Shown here: one piece after another, positions 23,993 to 32,747 of the stretch
How positions within the stretch are numbered: the stretch's first letter is position 1
How the letters are laid out: each line of letters starts with the position of its first letter
Source of the DNA: Candidatus Aminicenantes bacterium UBA4820
Lineage (GTDB): Bacteria > Acidobacteriota > UBA4820
NCBI GenBank assembly: GCA_002402325.1
Contig: DHFQ01000128.1
Span: 1 to 47,798, forward strand
Length of the DNA: 47,798 nucleotides
Reading direction: 5' to 3'
Notes under the pieces: model-generated
Database searches by the model: none
Seen by the model: only the letters and a program-made list of their open reading frames with translations
What the model was told of the DNA's origin: nothing
Program-made: the position numbers and the translations under genes

Positions 23993-24865
23993 ATGTTTGG
24001 AAAAATAAGGGAAGGTTTAAAAAAGACGAGAGAGTCTTTTGGAAAGACGATAGACTCTCTTTTTAAGGATAAGAAAGAAATTAAAAAAACGATAGAAGAA
24101 CTTGAGGAGACCCTCATTCTTGCAGATATTGGAATTTCCACAGTTTCTAAACTGATAAAAGGGCTTGAAAAAGAGGATAATCCAAAAGAATCTTTGATGA
24201 AACGGGTCAGAGAAATTTTGTCAAGCGCTGAACCTTTCAAGACGCAAAATCAAAAGCCTTATATTCATTTATTTGTTGGTGTAAACGGGGTTGGAAAGAC
24301 TACGACAATTGGAAAAATAGCAAGAAAAAGAAGCGAATCGGGTGAAAGAGGTGTAGTTGCTGCCTGTGACACATTCAGGGCTGCGGCGGTTGAACAACTT
24401 GATATATGGGCAAAAAGAAGTAATGTTGAAATAGTAAAAAATCTTGAAGGAACCGATCCCGCATCAATTGCCTACGATGCTGTAGCAAAGTGTGTTTCAA
24501 AAAATTACGATTTCTGCCTCATTGATACAGCGGGAAGGCTTCATACAAAGCACAATTTAATGGAAGAACTTGAAAAAGTTGTGAGGGTAATAAATAAAGG
24601 TTTAAGTGGAGCACCACACCAGATCAGTCTGGTTCTTGATTCTACGACGGGGCAGAATGGACTTAATCAGGCGAGAGAATTTCTTTCTAAAATAAAGGTT
24701 ACAGATTTAATTTTGACAAAACTTGATGGTAGCGCAAAAGGGGGAATTGCCCTTTCAATTGTTGATGAATTGAAAATACCCATAAGTTATGTTGGCGTTG
24801 GAGAAAAGGTGGAAGACCTTGTTTTATTTGACGCTGAAGAGTATGCTCAAGGACTTTTTGAATGA
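23993..24865 (+). CDS. ftsY: Signal recognition particle receptor FtsY
   Basis: A 290-residue SRP-family GTPase that docks ribosome-nascent chains at the membrane. The N domain (about 1-85) is followed by the G domain with VNGVGKTTTIGKIA, CDTFRAAAVEQL, IDTAGRLHTKHNLMEEL and TKLDGSAKGG, ending YVGVGEKVEDLVLFDAEEYAQGLF. The long acidic A domain of E. coli FtsY is absent, as in many bacteria. The start is the ATG at 23993 with CAGGAG upstream; the open frame extending to 23891 belongs to the end of the lipoprotein gene. It overlaps ribD by 4 nt. Confidence 0.95.
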   Translation: MFGKIREGLKKTRESFGKTIDSLFKDKKEIKKTIEELEETLILADIGISTVSKLIKGLEKEDNPKESLMKRVREILSSAEPFKTQNQKPYIHLFVGVNGVGKTTTIGKIARKRSESGERGVVAACDTFRAAAVEQLDIWAKRSNVEIVKNLEGTDPASIAYDAVAKCVSKNYDFCLIDTAGRLHTKHNLMEELEKVVRVINKGLSGAPHQISLVLDSTTGQNGLNQAREFLSKIKVTDLILTKLDGSAKGGIALSIVDELKIPISYVGVGEKVEDLVLFDAEEYAQGLFE

Positions 24866-25953
24866 TTGAAGAGAAATTTCTTAGAAAAGCGATTTCTCTT
24901 GCAAAGAGAGGATGGGGAAGAACCCACCCGAATCCATCTGTCGGTGCTGTTTTAGTTAAAAATGGAAAAATTGTCGGTATGGGTTATCACAAAGGTGTTG
25001 GAAAAGACCACGCTGAGGTTATGGCTATAAAAAATGCAAATGAAAATGTCAAAGGTTCAGACCTTTATGTTACACTTGAACCATGTTCGATTTATGGAAA
25101 AACTCCCCCCTGCACAAAGGCGATAATAAATGAGGGAATAAAAAGGGTTATATCAGGAACCATTGACCCAAATCCAAAGGTAAATGGTAAAGGCTTTGAA
25201 GAGTTAAGAGTAAGTGGAGTTGAAGTAATAGAAAATGTTTTAAAGGAAGAGTGCGTAAATTTGGACAAACCTTACTTTATTTTTCATACAAAAAAAAGGA
25301 GTTTTATTCATTTAAAGTGGGCTCAAACTCTTGATGGAATAACATCTCTTGAAGAAGGTGGTTATATCTCTTGTAAGGAAACTTTAGAAAATGTTCACAA
25401 AGAGCGATTTCTTTCTGATGCAATTTTGGTAACATCTGGAACCATTTTAAGAGACCATCCAAAACTTACGATAAGACATTACAAAAAAAAGAAACCTATA
25501 ATGAGGGTGATAATTGATAAAAATGGACTCTCTTACATTCCCTCAGAAACCCTTGAAACTGCAAAAGATTGTGGAGAAATCATTATCTTTAGGTCCACAG
25601 TTTTTAAAAATCTCAAACCTATTAAAGGTGAAAATGTAACTACGATTCTTTGTGATGTTGATAATAGTTACAAAGAACTTTTTTATGAAGTTCTAAAGTA
25701 TTTAAAAGAAAAAATGGTTGTCTCTTTATTTGTTGAAGCGGTTGGAGGTCTTGCGACATCAATCCTTGAAGAGAACATTGTTGACAGATTAACTGTTGAA
25801 GTGTCTCCACAAATTGGTGGAAGGAATTTTTCTCCTCCACCTGTGTTAAAACCCTTGAAGAATAGAGTTAATTTTTTTGAAGGAAAAGTTAGAAAGGTTG
25901 GAAGAGATTACATCTTTACAACTGATTTAGAGGGAAAATGTTTACAGGAATAG
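24862..25953 (+). CDS. ribD: Bifunctional riboflavin deaminase/reductase RibD
   Basis: A 363-residue enzyme carrying out the deaminase and reductase steps that lead to 5-amino-6-ribitylaminouracil phosphate. The deaminase domain (about 1-145) has the zinc site HAEVMAI and PCSIYGKTPPCTKAI plus THPNPSVGAVLV. The reductase domain follows with HLKWAQTLDGITS, VTSGTILRDHPKLTIR and VEAVGGLATSILEENIVDRLTVEVSP. It overlaps ftsY by 4 nt and ribE by 16 nt. No FMN riboswitch can precede it, because it is embedded in the ftsY transcript. Confidence 0.95.
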   Translation: MIEEKFLRKAISLAKRGWGRTHPNPSVGAVLVKNGKIVGMGYHKGVGKDHAEVMAIKNANENVKGSDLYVTLEPCSIYGKTPPCTKAIINEGIKRVISGTIDPNPKVNGKGFEELRVSGVEVIENVLKEECVNLDKPYFIFHTKKRSFIHLKWAQTLDGITSLEEGGYISCKETLENVHKERFLSDAILVTSGTILRDHPKLTIRHYKKKKPIMRVIIDKNGLSYIPSETLETAKDCGEIIIFRSTVFKNLKPIKGENVTTILCDVDNSYKELFYEVLKYLKEKMVVSLFVEAVGGLATSILEENIVDRLTVEVSPQIGGRNFSPPPVLKPLKNRVNFFEGKVRKVGRDYIFTTDLEGKCLQE

Positions 25954-26567
25954 TCAAGGAATTGGGAATAATTAAGGAAGTAAAAGAAAAGGGCAAGGGA
26001 AAAATCTTTAAAGTCGCCTGCAAAGAGTGTTTGAATGGCATAAAATTGGGAATGAGCATTGCTGTAGATGGCGTTTGTTTAACCGTTACTGATTTTGATA
26101 AGAGTTCTTTTTCTTCTTATGCATCATCGCAAACCATCAGCGTAACAACTCTTTCAACTCTTAAGAAAGGAGATTCTGTCAATCTTGAGCCTGCATTAAG
26201 GGCAGAGGACACTTTTTCAGGCCATTTTGTTCAGGGGCACATTGAAGGAGTTGGAAAAGTTGTCTCTTTGAGAAAAAATAAAAATGATTATCTTTTAAAA
26301 ATTAGAGTACCCAAAAATTTGATGGATTGTGTGATAGAGAAAGGCTCAATTGCAATTTCTGGTGTGAGTTTGACTGTTTCTGAAATTCAAGGCGATGTCC
26401 TCTCAATAGTTTTAATTCCATTTACATTGAAAAATACGACTCTTTTGAAATTGAAAAGAGGAAGCAAGGTCAATATTGAAACGGACATTCTTGTAAGAAG
26501 CATTCAAAGTGTTTTAAAAAAACAAAGCAATCTAACAATCGAAAAACTTATTGAAGAGGATTTTTAG
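25938..26567 (+). CDS. ribE: Riboflavin synthase alpha subunit
   Basis: A 209-residue riboflavin synthase that dismutates two 6,7-dimethyl-8-ribityllumazine molecules. It starts with the invariant MFTGIV, and the two lumazine-binding repeats are visible: GMSIAVDGVCLTVTDF with SGHFVQGHIEGVG, and KGSIAISGVSLTVSEI later. The length is typical. The start overlaps ribD by 16 nt, and ribBA follows immediately. This unit is called ribE in many bacteria and ribC in E. coli. Lumazine synthase (RibH) is not in the window. Confidence 0.95.
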   Translation: MFTGIVKELGIIKEVKEKGKGKIFKVACKECLNGIKLGMSIAVDGVCLTVTDFDKSSFSSYASSQTISVTTLSTLKKGDSVNLEPALRAEDTFSGHFVQGHIEGVGKVVSLRKNKNDYLLKIRVPKNLMDCVIEKGSIAISGVSLTVSEIQGDVLSIVLIPFTLKNTTLLKLKRGSKVNIETDILVRSIQSVLKKQSNLTIEKLIEEDF

Positions 26568-27770
26568 ATGGGAATAATATCAATTGAAAAGTCGCTTGAA
26601 TTAATAAAGAAGGGAAAAATGGTTATCCTTGTTGATGATGAAAACAGGGAAAACGAGGGTGATCTCTTTGTTCCAGCAGAAAAAGTTACTCCAAAGGCAA
26701 TAGCATTTATGGCAACTTACGGAAGGGGACTTATATGCCTTTCAATGACAGGGCAAAGGCTCGATGAACTTGAAATTCCCCTTATGGTTGAAAAAAACAC
26801 ATCAAGTTTTCAAACAGCCTTCTGTGTTTCAATTGAGGCAAAGGATAAAACAACAACAGGTATTTCTGCCTATGACAGGGCTGCGACAATACTTACAGCG
26901 ATTGACCCGAAAACAAAATCATCTGATTTGTTAAGACCAGGCCACATTTTTCCTTTGAGAGCAAAAGAGGGAGGAGTTTTAAGAAGGCCGGGGCAAACAG
27001 AAGCCTCAATAGACCTCTGTCGACTTGCAGGGCTTTATCCTGCGGGTGTCATTTGCGAGATAATGAAAGATGATGGGACTATGGCAAGGCTTCCTGATTT
27101 ACTAAAATTTTCAAAAAAGCACGGGGTTGATATTGTTTTAATCGCTGATTTAATAAAATATAGATTGAAAAGGGAAACACTCGTCAAAAGGATAGCGGAG
27201 CCGAAACTTCCCACAAAATATGGTGAGTTCAAAATCATCGCCTATCAATCTGAACTTTGCGAAAAACCAAACCTTGCTCTTGTTATGGGAAAATGGAAGA
27301 AGGGGGAGGAGGTTCTTGTGAGGATGCACTCAGAATGCCTCACCGGTGATGCTCTCCATTCTCTCAGGTGTGATTGCGGAGCCCAACTTGAATATGCTAT
27401 GAAAAAAATTTCTGAAAATAAAAAGGGTGCGATTGTATATTTGAGGCAGGAGGGAAGGGGAATTGGGCTTTTAAACAAACTTAAAGCCTATGAACTTCAG
27501 GACAAAGGGCTTGACACAGTTGAAGCAAATGAGGCGCTTGGATTTAAGCCTGATGAAAGAGATTATGGAATAGGTGCTCAAATTTTAAGAGATCTGGATA
27601 TTCACAGAGCAAAATTGCTTACAAACAATCCAAAAAAACTTGCAGCCCTTTCTGGTTTTGGAATTGAAATCACAGGGACAGAGCCAATTGAAATTACTCC
27701 AAACCCATTAAACTTTAGATATTTAAAGACAAAAAAAGAGAAGTTGGGACACACACTCAAGAAGGTTTAG
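26568..27770 (+). CDS. ribBA: DHBP synthase/GTP cyclohydrolase II (RibBA)
   Basis: A 400-residue fusion supplying both riboflavin precursors. The RibB half (1-about 200) has DDENRENEGDLFVPAEK, AYDRAATI and RPGHIFPLRAKEGGVLRRPGQTEASIDL. The RibA half has VRMHSECLTGDALHSLRCDCGAQL with the zinc cysteines, YLRQEGRGIGLLNKLKAY, and LLTNNPKKLAALSGFGIEITG. The ATG immediately follows the ribE stop (TAGATG). The 3' end overlaps the convergent kinase gene by 14 nt, so no terminator separates them. Confidence 0.96.
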   Translation: MGIISIEKSLELIKKGKMVILVDDENRENEGDLFVPAEKVTPKAIAFMATYGRGLICLSMTGQRLDELEIPLMVEKNTSSFQTAFCVSIEAKDKTTTGISAYDRAATILTAIDPKTKSSDLLRPGHIFPLRAKEGGVLRRPGQTEASIDLCRLAGLYPAGVICEIMKDDGTMARLPDLLKFSKKHGVDIVLIADLIKYRLKRETLVKRIAEPKLPTKYGEFKIIAYQSELCEKPNLALVMGKWKKGEEVLVRMHSECLTGDALHSLRCDCGAQLEYAMKKISENKKGAIVYLRQEGRGIGLLNKLKAYELQDKGLDTVEANEALGFKPDERDYGIGAQILRDLDIHRAKLLTNNPKKLAALSGFGIEITGTEPIEITPNPLNFRYLKTKKEKLGHTLKKV

Positions 27771-30700
27771 AAGAATAGATTCTCCTTAAATTTTCTCCTT
27801 TAATTTCTTTTGAAGAATTGAAGGAATCGTCGTTTAAAAAGATCACATCTCCCGTTGAAGTTCCTAAAATTATTGTCTTTCCATCATTTGAATTAAGCAC
27901 TGATGAGGGAATAGAAGGATGAGGAAGCAAGAGTGTTTTATAAGAGTACAAGATTTTATCTTCATCTCCCCTTTTAATTTCAATTCTTATAACCTCCCCA
28001 CCTGTTGCAAAGTAGCAAACATTATTTTCAGGACCTTTAGAAATTGAGAAAGAAAGAGGATTTGTCGTGATTTGTGGCAATAAAAAAAGTTCCTCATTTT
28101 TAAGGTCAAAAGCATAAAGTGAGAATATATCATAAGAACCTAAAATCATCACAACTTCTAAGGAAGGAATATAGGCAAAAGATATTCCCGCCTGAGATGG
28201 GATTTCAAAAATTTTTGAAGAAAATTTATCTCCCTCTTTTTTGAGATAGATCAGTGTACTATTCCAACTGCCTATCAAAAAGCGATTTTCATTTTCATCA
28301 ACCCAGAATCCGTGAAGCGAAAGTTTTTTATTCAAAAGGTCGCCTGTTGAAATTGTTATCTCCTCTTTTAGATTTGGCAATCCCCACGACTTTAATTTCC
28401 CGTCTGAAGAAGATGACCACAACTTATCTTCCCTTTTTGAAATTTGAAGGTAGTTAATCAAAAAATCGTGTGCGGTGCTTCTAAATTGAAGGTCTAAAGA
28501 GGGAAGAGAAAATAGAGCGATTGTTTTATCATCAGATGAGGTTATTAAATTGTTTTCTGTTGTAACCATTGATGTTACGCCAAGTGTGTGTAACTCCTTT
28601 GACTTTACATCTCCATTTTTATCTATTGAATAGATTTTTCCATCGCTACTTCCTGCAAACACAAGGTTGTTTTTCTTATCTTCAGCAAGGCACCAGATTT
28701 CACTTTTGCAAACCTTTACGATCTTTGATGGCGATGATGTTTTTAATGAATATCTGATTATCGAAGAGTTCTGCTTTGATAAAGATAGAATTCCATCAGG
28801 TGAAAAAGAAATTGAATCAAAGGGGACATTTTCTTTTGATTGGTAGAGAAGTTTTCCATCATCAAGATCAAAAATTTTAAGCCCATAATTTCCAGCAGAG
28901 GCAAAAAGTTTTACTTCTGAAAGTACAAGCAAGTCCATTGTCTCACCTGATATAGCAATTTCTTTTGTTTCCTGTTTTAAAAAATCATAAAGAACAATTC
29001 TATCAAACCACCCCCAGATTGACAGAATATTAAGAGCATCATTAGTCATTATTCCATTTATTCTTTCAGAAAATTGTTTTTGATAAACTTTTTTTCCTGT
29101 TTCAAATTCGAAGGAGACAACATCGCTTCCTTTTACTGCTGAAAAATATTTATCACTAAGAAAATAGCGCCCTTTTTCAATCCCGTCATCTTTGATTGTC
29201 GTCATTGGCTTTTCTGGGTGATTTATTAAAGAATAGAGAGAGACTTCATCCTTTTTGATTAGTGCCAATGTTCTATTTGATTTTGATATAATCACTTTTT
29301 CTATTACCATTCCTTTAAGGTCAAAGATGGGGATTTCATTTCCAGAGTCTAAGGACTTCTCATAAATTCTTTTTCCATCAAATAAAATTGGATTGTTGAT
29401 TGAGGAAGTACAAATCAATTCTTCACCAGTTTTAAGTTGTATTGGTGTAGGGACTTTTGAATCCAACTTCATCAGATAAAGAGAACTTGAACCTCTTATT
29501 AAAATATCTTTCTCAACATTTGAAGAGAGAATTTCAATTGAATCCGCTGGCGCTTCCCACTCTCCCGTTTTTTCAAAGGGATTTGATTGATTCTCCCAAT
29601 TTTCTTTTTTCTTTTTTGAAAGAAAAAATATAGAAAGTAGAAGCAGAGCGAAAATCAAAACAACTGTCGCAGGGACAAAAACTTTTTTGAAATTATTGTT
29701 TTTAACCTTCTTGCTTTTCTCTGCCTCTTTTGTCTTTTTTGATTCTCTTGAAAGTTGTGAAATTACCTCACTTCCAGATGGCGTGGAGATTGTAGGCGAA
29801 TAACCTGAAGTTTCTTTCAAAATTATATTTTTCATCGTATCAAGATTTGATGGTTCTTTCAGTTTCAACTCTTCGATGAATTGTGAGACACTCTCAAATC
29901 TCTCCTCCGGGTGAACAGATGTTGCTTTTTGGATAGCATTCACAATATTTTCAGGAGTATTTTCGGGAAGAGAGGCGCCTCCTACAGGAAAATTAATATC
30001 CTTTGCAACAATTTCGCCGAGTGTTTTTCCTTCTCTTAGAGATTTTTTAGAGATAATTTCAGCGACTATCAAAGCGAAGGCGTACTGGTCAGTTTTAGGA
30101 GATACTCCTTTTGAAAGTAGTTGTTCGGGTGCGATGTAGTTTATTGTTCCGATTATGTTCCCTTCGCCTGTCAATGTTTTTGACGAATCTTCGGAAAGAA
30201 CCTTTGCTATTCCAAAATCAAGGATTTTTGGTGAAACCCTGTTTTCTGAAATTGTCAAAAGAATGTTTTCGGGCTTTAAGTCCCTGTGAATGACATTTTT
30301 ACTATGGGCGTAATCAAGTGCTGATGCTATTTCTTTAAGAATGGTTGAAAAATCATCAACATTAAAAATCTTTGAATGGTGCAATAAAAGAGTTCTTAAT
30401 GAGATTCCCTCAACAAATTCCATAGCGTAGTAGGCAGAGCCGTAGTCGCTTACATCAAAATCGTAAATGCCAACGATATTTGGATGCTTTAAGGTGGCAA
30501 GGAGTTGAGCCTCTCTCAAAAATCTTTCAAGGAAAGTTGATTCCTGTTCAAGAGAGGGAATGATCATTTTTAATGCTGATAGTCTATTTAAAATTGAATG
30601 TCTTGCAAGATAGACAATTCCCATACCGCCATAACCCAGAACACCCTCTATCTTGTATTTCCCAAAGGATTTTCCAACAAAGAAATCGGGTTCTTTTAAC

Positions 30701-30783
30701 TCAAGGCTTGAGGAGCAATAGTTACATTTAGTTCCTTTAATCGAGATTTTATTGCACTGTTTGCAGTATTTAAAATCAATCAT
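27757..30783 (-). CDS. Transmembrane Ser/Thr protein kinase with propeller-like C-terminal domain
   Basis: A 1008-residue kinase. The N-terminus has a zinc ribbon (C7, C10, C20, C23). The kinase domain (about 42-310) has GYGGMG, Lys72, HRDLKPENIL (166-175), DFG (189-191) and YIAPE, so it should be active. A low-complexity Lys-rich stretch precedes one TM helix (about 367-389). The remaining 600 residues, presumably periplasmic, hold WD40-like or PQQ-like beta repeats (SFSPDGILSLS; VFAGSSDGKIYSIDKNGD; LITSSDDKTIALFSL). I choose the ATG at 30783 next to the zinc ribbon; a frame to 30954 is likely non-coding. It converges on ribBA and diverges from the methyltransferase. Confidence 0.9.
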   Translation of the reverse strand: MIDFKYCKQCNKISIKGTKCNYCSSSLELKEPDFFVGKSFGKYKIEGVLGYGGMGIVYLARHSILNRLSALKMIIPSLEQESTFLERFLREAQLLATLKHPNIVGIYDFDVSDYGSAYYAMEFVEGISLRTLLLHHSKIFNVDDFSTILKEIASALDYAHSKNVIHRDLKPENILLTISENRVSPKILDFGIAKVLSEDSSKTLTGEGNIIGTINYIAPEQLLSKGVSPKTDQYAFALIVAEIISKKSLREGKTLGEIVAKDINFPVGGASLPENTPENIVNAIQKATSVHPEERFESVSQFIEELKLKEPSNLDTMKNIILKETSGYSPTISTPSGSEVISQLSRESKKTKEAEKSKKVKNNNFKKVFVPATVVLIFALLLLSIFFLSKKKKENWENQSNPFEKTGEWEAPADSIEILSSNVEKDILIRGSSSLYLMKLDSKVPTPIQLKTGEELICTSSINNPILFDGKRIYEKSLDSGNEIPIFDLKGMVIEKVIISKSNRTLALIKKDEVSLYSLINHPEKPMTTIKDDGIEKGRYFLSDKYFSAVKGSDVVSFEFETGKKVYQKQFSERINGIMTNDALNILSIWGWFDRIVLYDFLKQETKEIAISGETMDLLVLSEVKLFASAGNYGLKIFDLDDGKLLYQSKENVPFDSISFSPDGILSLSKQNSSIIRYSLKTSSPSKIVKVCKSEIWCLAEDKKNNLVFAGSSDGKIYSIDKNGDVKSKELHTLGVTSMVTTENNLITSSDDKTIALFSLPSLDLQFRSTAHDFLINYLQISKREDKLWSSSSDGKLKSWGLPNLKEEITISTGDLLNKKLSLHGFWVDENENRFLIGSWNSTLIYLKKEGDKFSSKIFEIPSQAGISFAYIPSLEVVMILGSYDIFSLYAFDLKNEELFLLPQITTNPLSFSISKGPENNVCYFATGGEVIRIEIKRGDEDKILYSYKTLLLPHPSIPSSVLNSNDGKTIILGTSTGDVIFLNDDSFNSSKEIKGENLRRIYSSKPS

Positions 30784-30813
30784 CTTTCTACCAAAAAAAA
30801 GTCTATCATAAAG

Positions 30814-30845
30814 TTGAAAAATTTTCTTGAAAAAACTACAACTAT
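30814..30845 (+). repeat. Direct repeat copy 1, upstream of the DNA methyltransferase
   Basis: A 32-bp sequence starting TTGAAAAATTTTCTTGAA that matches copy 2 at 32173-32204 in 30 positions; the first 25 bases are identical. As a promoter it would read TTGAAA, 17 bp, TACAAC, a weakened -10. The two copies bracket the methyltransferase gene in the same orientation. Confidence 0.85.
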
Positions 30846-30866
30846 TTCCTTTAAGGCAAAACAAAA

Positions 30867-30895
30867 TTGGAGAATTTGATTGGTTGATGTAAAAT
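30867..30895 (+). promoter_or_regulatory. Candidate promoter of the DNA methyltransferase
   Basis: TTGGAG at 30867-30872 and TAAAAT at 30890-30895, 17-bp spacer, with TG one base before the -10 (TGATGTAAAAT). The leader to the ATG at 31008 would be about 105 bp. Confidence 0.45.
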
Positions 30896-31007
30896 AAAAT
30901 CTGTGGAATATAGATGCATAAAGAAATGGCAGCAACATATTCAAAATACAACATTATGAGCGTCCTCGTGCTAAGAGAATTTCTCTTTCAAGTTTAAAGG
31001 CTAATTT

Positions 31008-32168
31008 ATGATTTTAAGTTATAAAGGCAAAAAGACAGAAAGAGAAATACTTGAATACAGGAAGAAAACTTTCATAAAAACTGCAGAAGGAAAGATTGGT
31101 TCAAGATCAAGACTCATTAAGGGTGAAAACCTTTCAGTTATGAAATATCTCCTTTATGAGAAAGGATTGGCAGAAAAGATTGACCTTGTCTATATAGATC
31201 CGCCGTTTTCAACAAACAATATTTTTACCATAAGCAAGAATAAAGCAAACACGATAAGCAGAAGCAATGAAGATGCAATCGCATACAGGGATTCGCTTCT
31301 TGGAGAAAATTACATTGAGTTTTTGAGAGAAAGGCTTATTTTATTAAGGGAACTGTTGTCAAATAAAGGCTCTATTTATGTTCATATTGATTACAAAATA
31401 GGACACTATGTTAAAGTTTTGATGGATGAAATATTTGGTAAAAAGAATTTTTTGGCGGACATTACGAGAATAAAGTGCAATCCAAAAAACTTTGAAAGAA
31501 GGTCTTTTGGAAACATAAAAGATATGATTTTGTTTTATTCAAAAACAGGAAATCACATCTGGAACGAACCAAAGGAAGAACTGAATGAAGACGATATAAA
31601 AAGGTTATTCAAAAAAGTTGATAAAGATGGAAGAAGATATACAACAATTCCACTTCACGCACCTGGGGAAACCAAAAATGGAGAAACGGGTAAAATCTGG
31701 AACAACATATCTCCACCCAAAGGAAGACATTGGAGATGTTCTCCCTCAGAATTGGACAAACTTGAAAAAGAAGGGTTGATAGAGTGGTCAAAAACGGGGG
31801 TACCAAGAAAAAAGATTTACGCAGATGAAAGGAGCGGGAAAAAAATTCAGGATATCTGGGAATTTAAAGATCCACAAACCCCAATGTATCCAACAGAGAA
31901 GAACCTTGATTTACTAAAATTGATTATAATTTCATCCTCAAATCAGGAGAGCATTATTCTTGATTGTTTCTGTGGGTCCGGGACAACTTTAATTGCTTCA
32001 GAAGAATTGGGAAGAAAATGGATAGGAATAGACAATTCAGAAGAGGCGATAAAAGTGGCAAAAGAGAGATTATCTATTTTGTCAAGGGAAAGCCTCTATC
32101 AAGATAATGATTATGAGTATTGTGAACAAATTGATTCAGATGTAAATTCAATTGAAGTTATTTGCTGA
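31008..32168 (+). CDS. Orphan site-specific DNA methyltransferase (N6-adenine/N4-cytosine, beta class)
   Basis: A 386-residue methyltransferase of the type III Mod-like or beta-class group. The catalytic motif DLVYIDPPFSTNN (DPPF, about residues 60-70) precedes the SAM motif LDCFCGSGTTLIASEELGRKWIGIDNSEEAI near the C-terminus, the order typical of beta-class enzymes. Between them lies a recognition-type region with HWRCSPSELDKLEKEGLIEW and YPTEKNLDLLKLII. Expected to methylate an exocyclic amino group in a specific site. No restriction gene is adjacent. The ATG has only a weak AAAGG upstream. Near-identical 32-bp repeats on both sides suggest the gene was inserted here. Confidence 0.88.
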   Translation: MILSYKGKKTEREILEYRKKTFIKTAEGKIGSRSRLIKGENLSVMKYLLYEKGLAEKIDLVYIDPPFSTNNIFTISKNKANTISRSNEDAIAYRDSLLGENYIEFLRERLILLRELLSNKGSIYVHIDYKIGHYVKVLMDEIFGKKNFLADITRIKCNPKNFERRSFGNIKDMILFYSKTGNHIWNEPKEELNEDDIKRLFKKVDKDGRRYTTIPLHAPGETKNGETGKIWNNISPPKGRHWRCSPSELDKLEKEGLIEWSKTGVPRKKIYADERSGKKIQDIWEFKDPQTPMYPTEKNLDLLKLIIISSSNQESIILDCFCGSGTTLIASEELGRKWIGIDNSEEAIKVAKERLSILSRESLYQDNDYEYCEQIDSDVNSIEVIC

Positions 32169-32172
32169 ATTC

Positions 32173-32204
32173 TTGAAAAATTTTCTTGAAAAAACTATAA
32201 TTAT
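32173..32204 (+). repeat. Direct repeat copy 2 and promoter of the lipoprotein gene
   Basis: Second copy of the 32-bp repeat, 1359 bp from copy 1. It contains TTGAAA at 32173-32178, a 17-bp spacer and a perfect TATAAT at 32196-32201, so it should drive the lipoprotein gene at 32220. Relative to copy 1, two differing bases restore the -10. Confidence 0.85.
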
Positions 32205-32219
32205 CTTGAGGAGGATAAA

Positions 32220-32747
32220 ATGAAGAAAGTCTTTTCTTTGATTGTTCTTATTTCTTTGGTAATTGCCTGTGCACCGCACTACAGGAGTTCGGGATATGAC
32301 CCTGACGATGTCGGAAAGCCCATAACAATTCAAAAAGGCGAAGTAGAAAATGTTAGACCTGCAGAGATTGAACACAATCAAGAAACAGGTATGGGAACCT
32401 TAGCCGGTGCTACTCTTGGCGGTGTAGCGGGTAATGCTGTTGGCAATGGCACAGGACAGGATATTGCCACTGTTCTTGGAGTTATAATTGGGGCGATAGC
32501 GGGGTCTTCTGCGGAAAAGGGCGGAAACAAAAGAAAGGCTGATGAGATAACGGTTCGCCTTGATGATGGTAGAGTTTTTGCTGTGGTTCAGGAAGTTGGA
32601 CAGGAAAAATTCCAGATTGGCGACAGGGTTGAAGTTTTAAAAACCCCCGATGGCAGAATGAGAATAAGAATGGCACCTAAAAACGCCCCACCCGCACCGA
32701 CGACAGGTGAAAAAGTAAGAGAACCGGGAGAAACACCTAATAAGTAA
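32220..32747 (+). CDS. Glycine-zipper outer-membrane lipoprotein (SlyB/Pcp-like)
   Basis: A 175-residue lipoprotein. The signal is MKKVFSLIVLISLVIAC, with lipobox L-V-I-A-C and acylated Cys17. A glycine-zipper membrane segment lies at about 60-100 (GTLAGATLGGVAGNAVGNG; VIIGAIAGSSAEKGG) and is followed by a short beta domain (EITVRLDDGRVFAVVQEVG, FQIGDRVEVLKTPDGRMRI) as in SlyB/PCP proteins. The C-terminal tail is Pro-rich. Its ribosome site TTGAGGAGGATAAA and the copy-2 promoter make the start secure. Likely an envelope-stability protein. Confidence 0.88.
   Translation: MKKVFSLIVLISLVIACAPHYRSSGYDPDDVGKPITIQKGEVENVRPAEIEHNQETGMGTLAGATLGGVAGNAVGNGTGQDIATVLGVIIGAIAGSSAEKGGNKRKADEITVRLDDGRVFAVVQEVGQEKFQIGDRVEVLKTPDGRMRIRMAPKNAPPAPTTGEKVREPGETPNK

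Noticed and set aside
24862..27770. FMN riboswitch for the rib genes
   Set aside because: ribD overlaps ftsY by 4 nt and there is no leader; no RFN-like pattern seen.
30784..30954. 57-codon N-terminal extension of the membrane kinase
   Set aside because: The extension covers the upstream regulatory area including direct-repeat copy 1, lacks a good ribosome site and does not resemble kinase N-termini; the ATG at 30783 leads into the zinc ribbon.
31008..32168. Complete type III restriction-modification system
   Set aside because: The methyltransferase has Mod-like motifs, but no helicase/nuclease (Res) gene lies on either side.
30814..32204. CRISPR or transposon ends
   Set aside because: Only two direct copies 1.36 kb apart, with no spacers, no transposase and no terminal inverted repeats.
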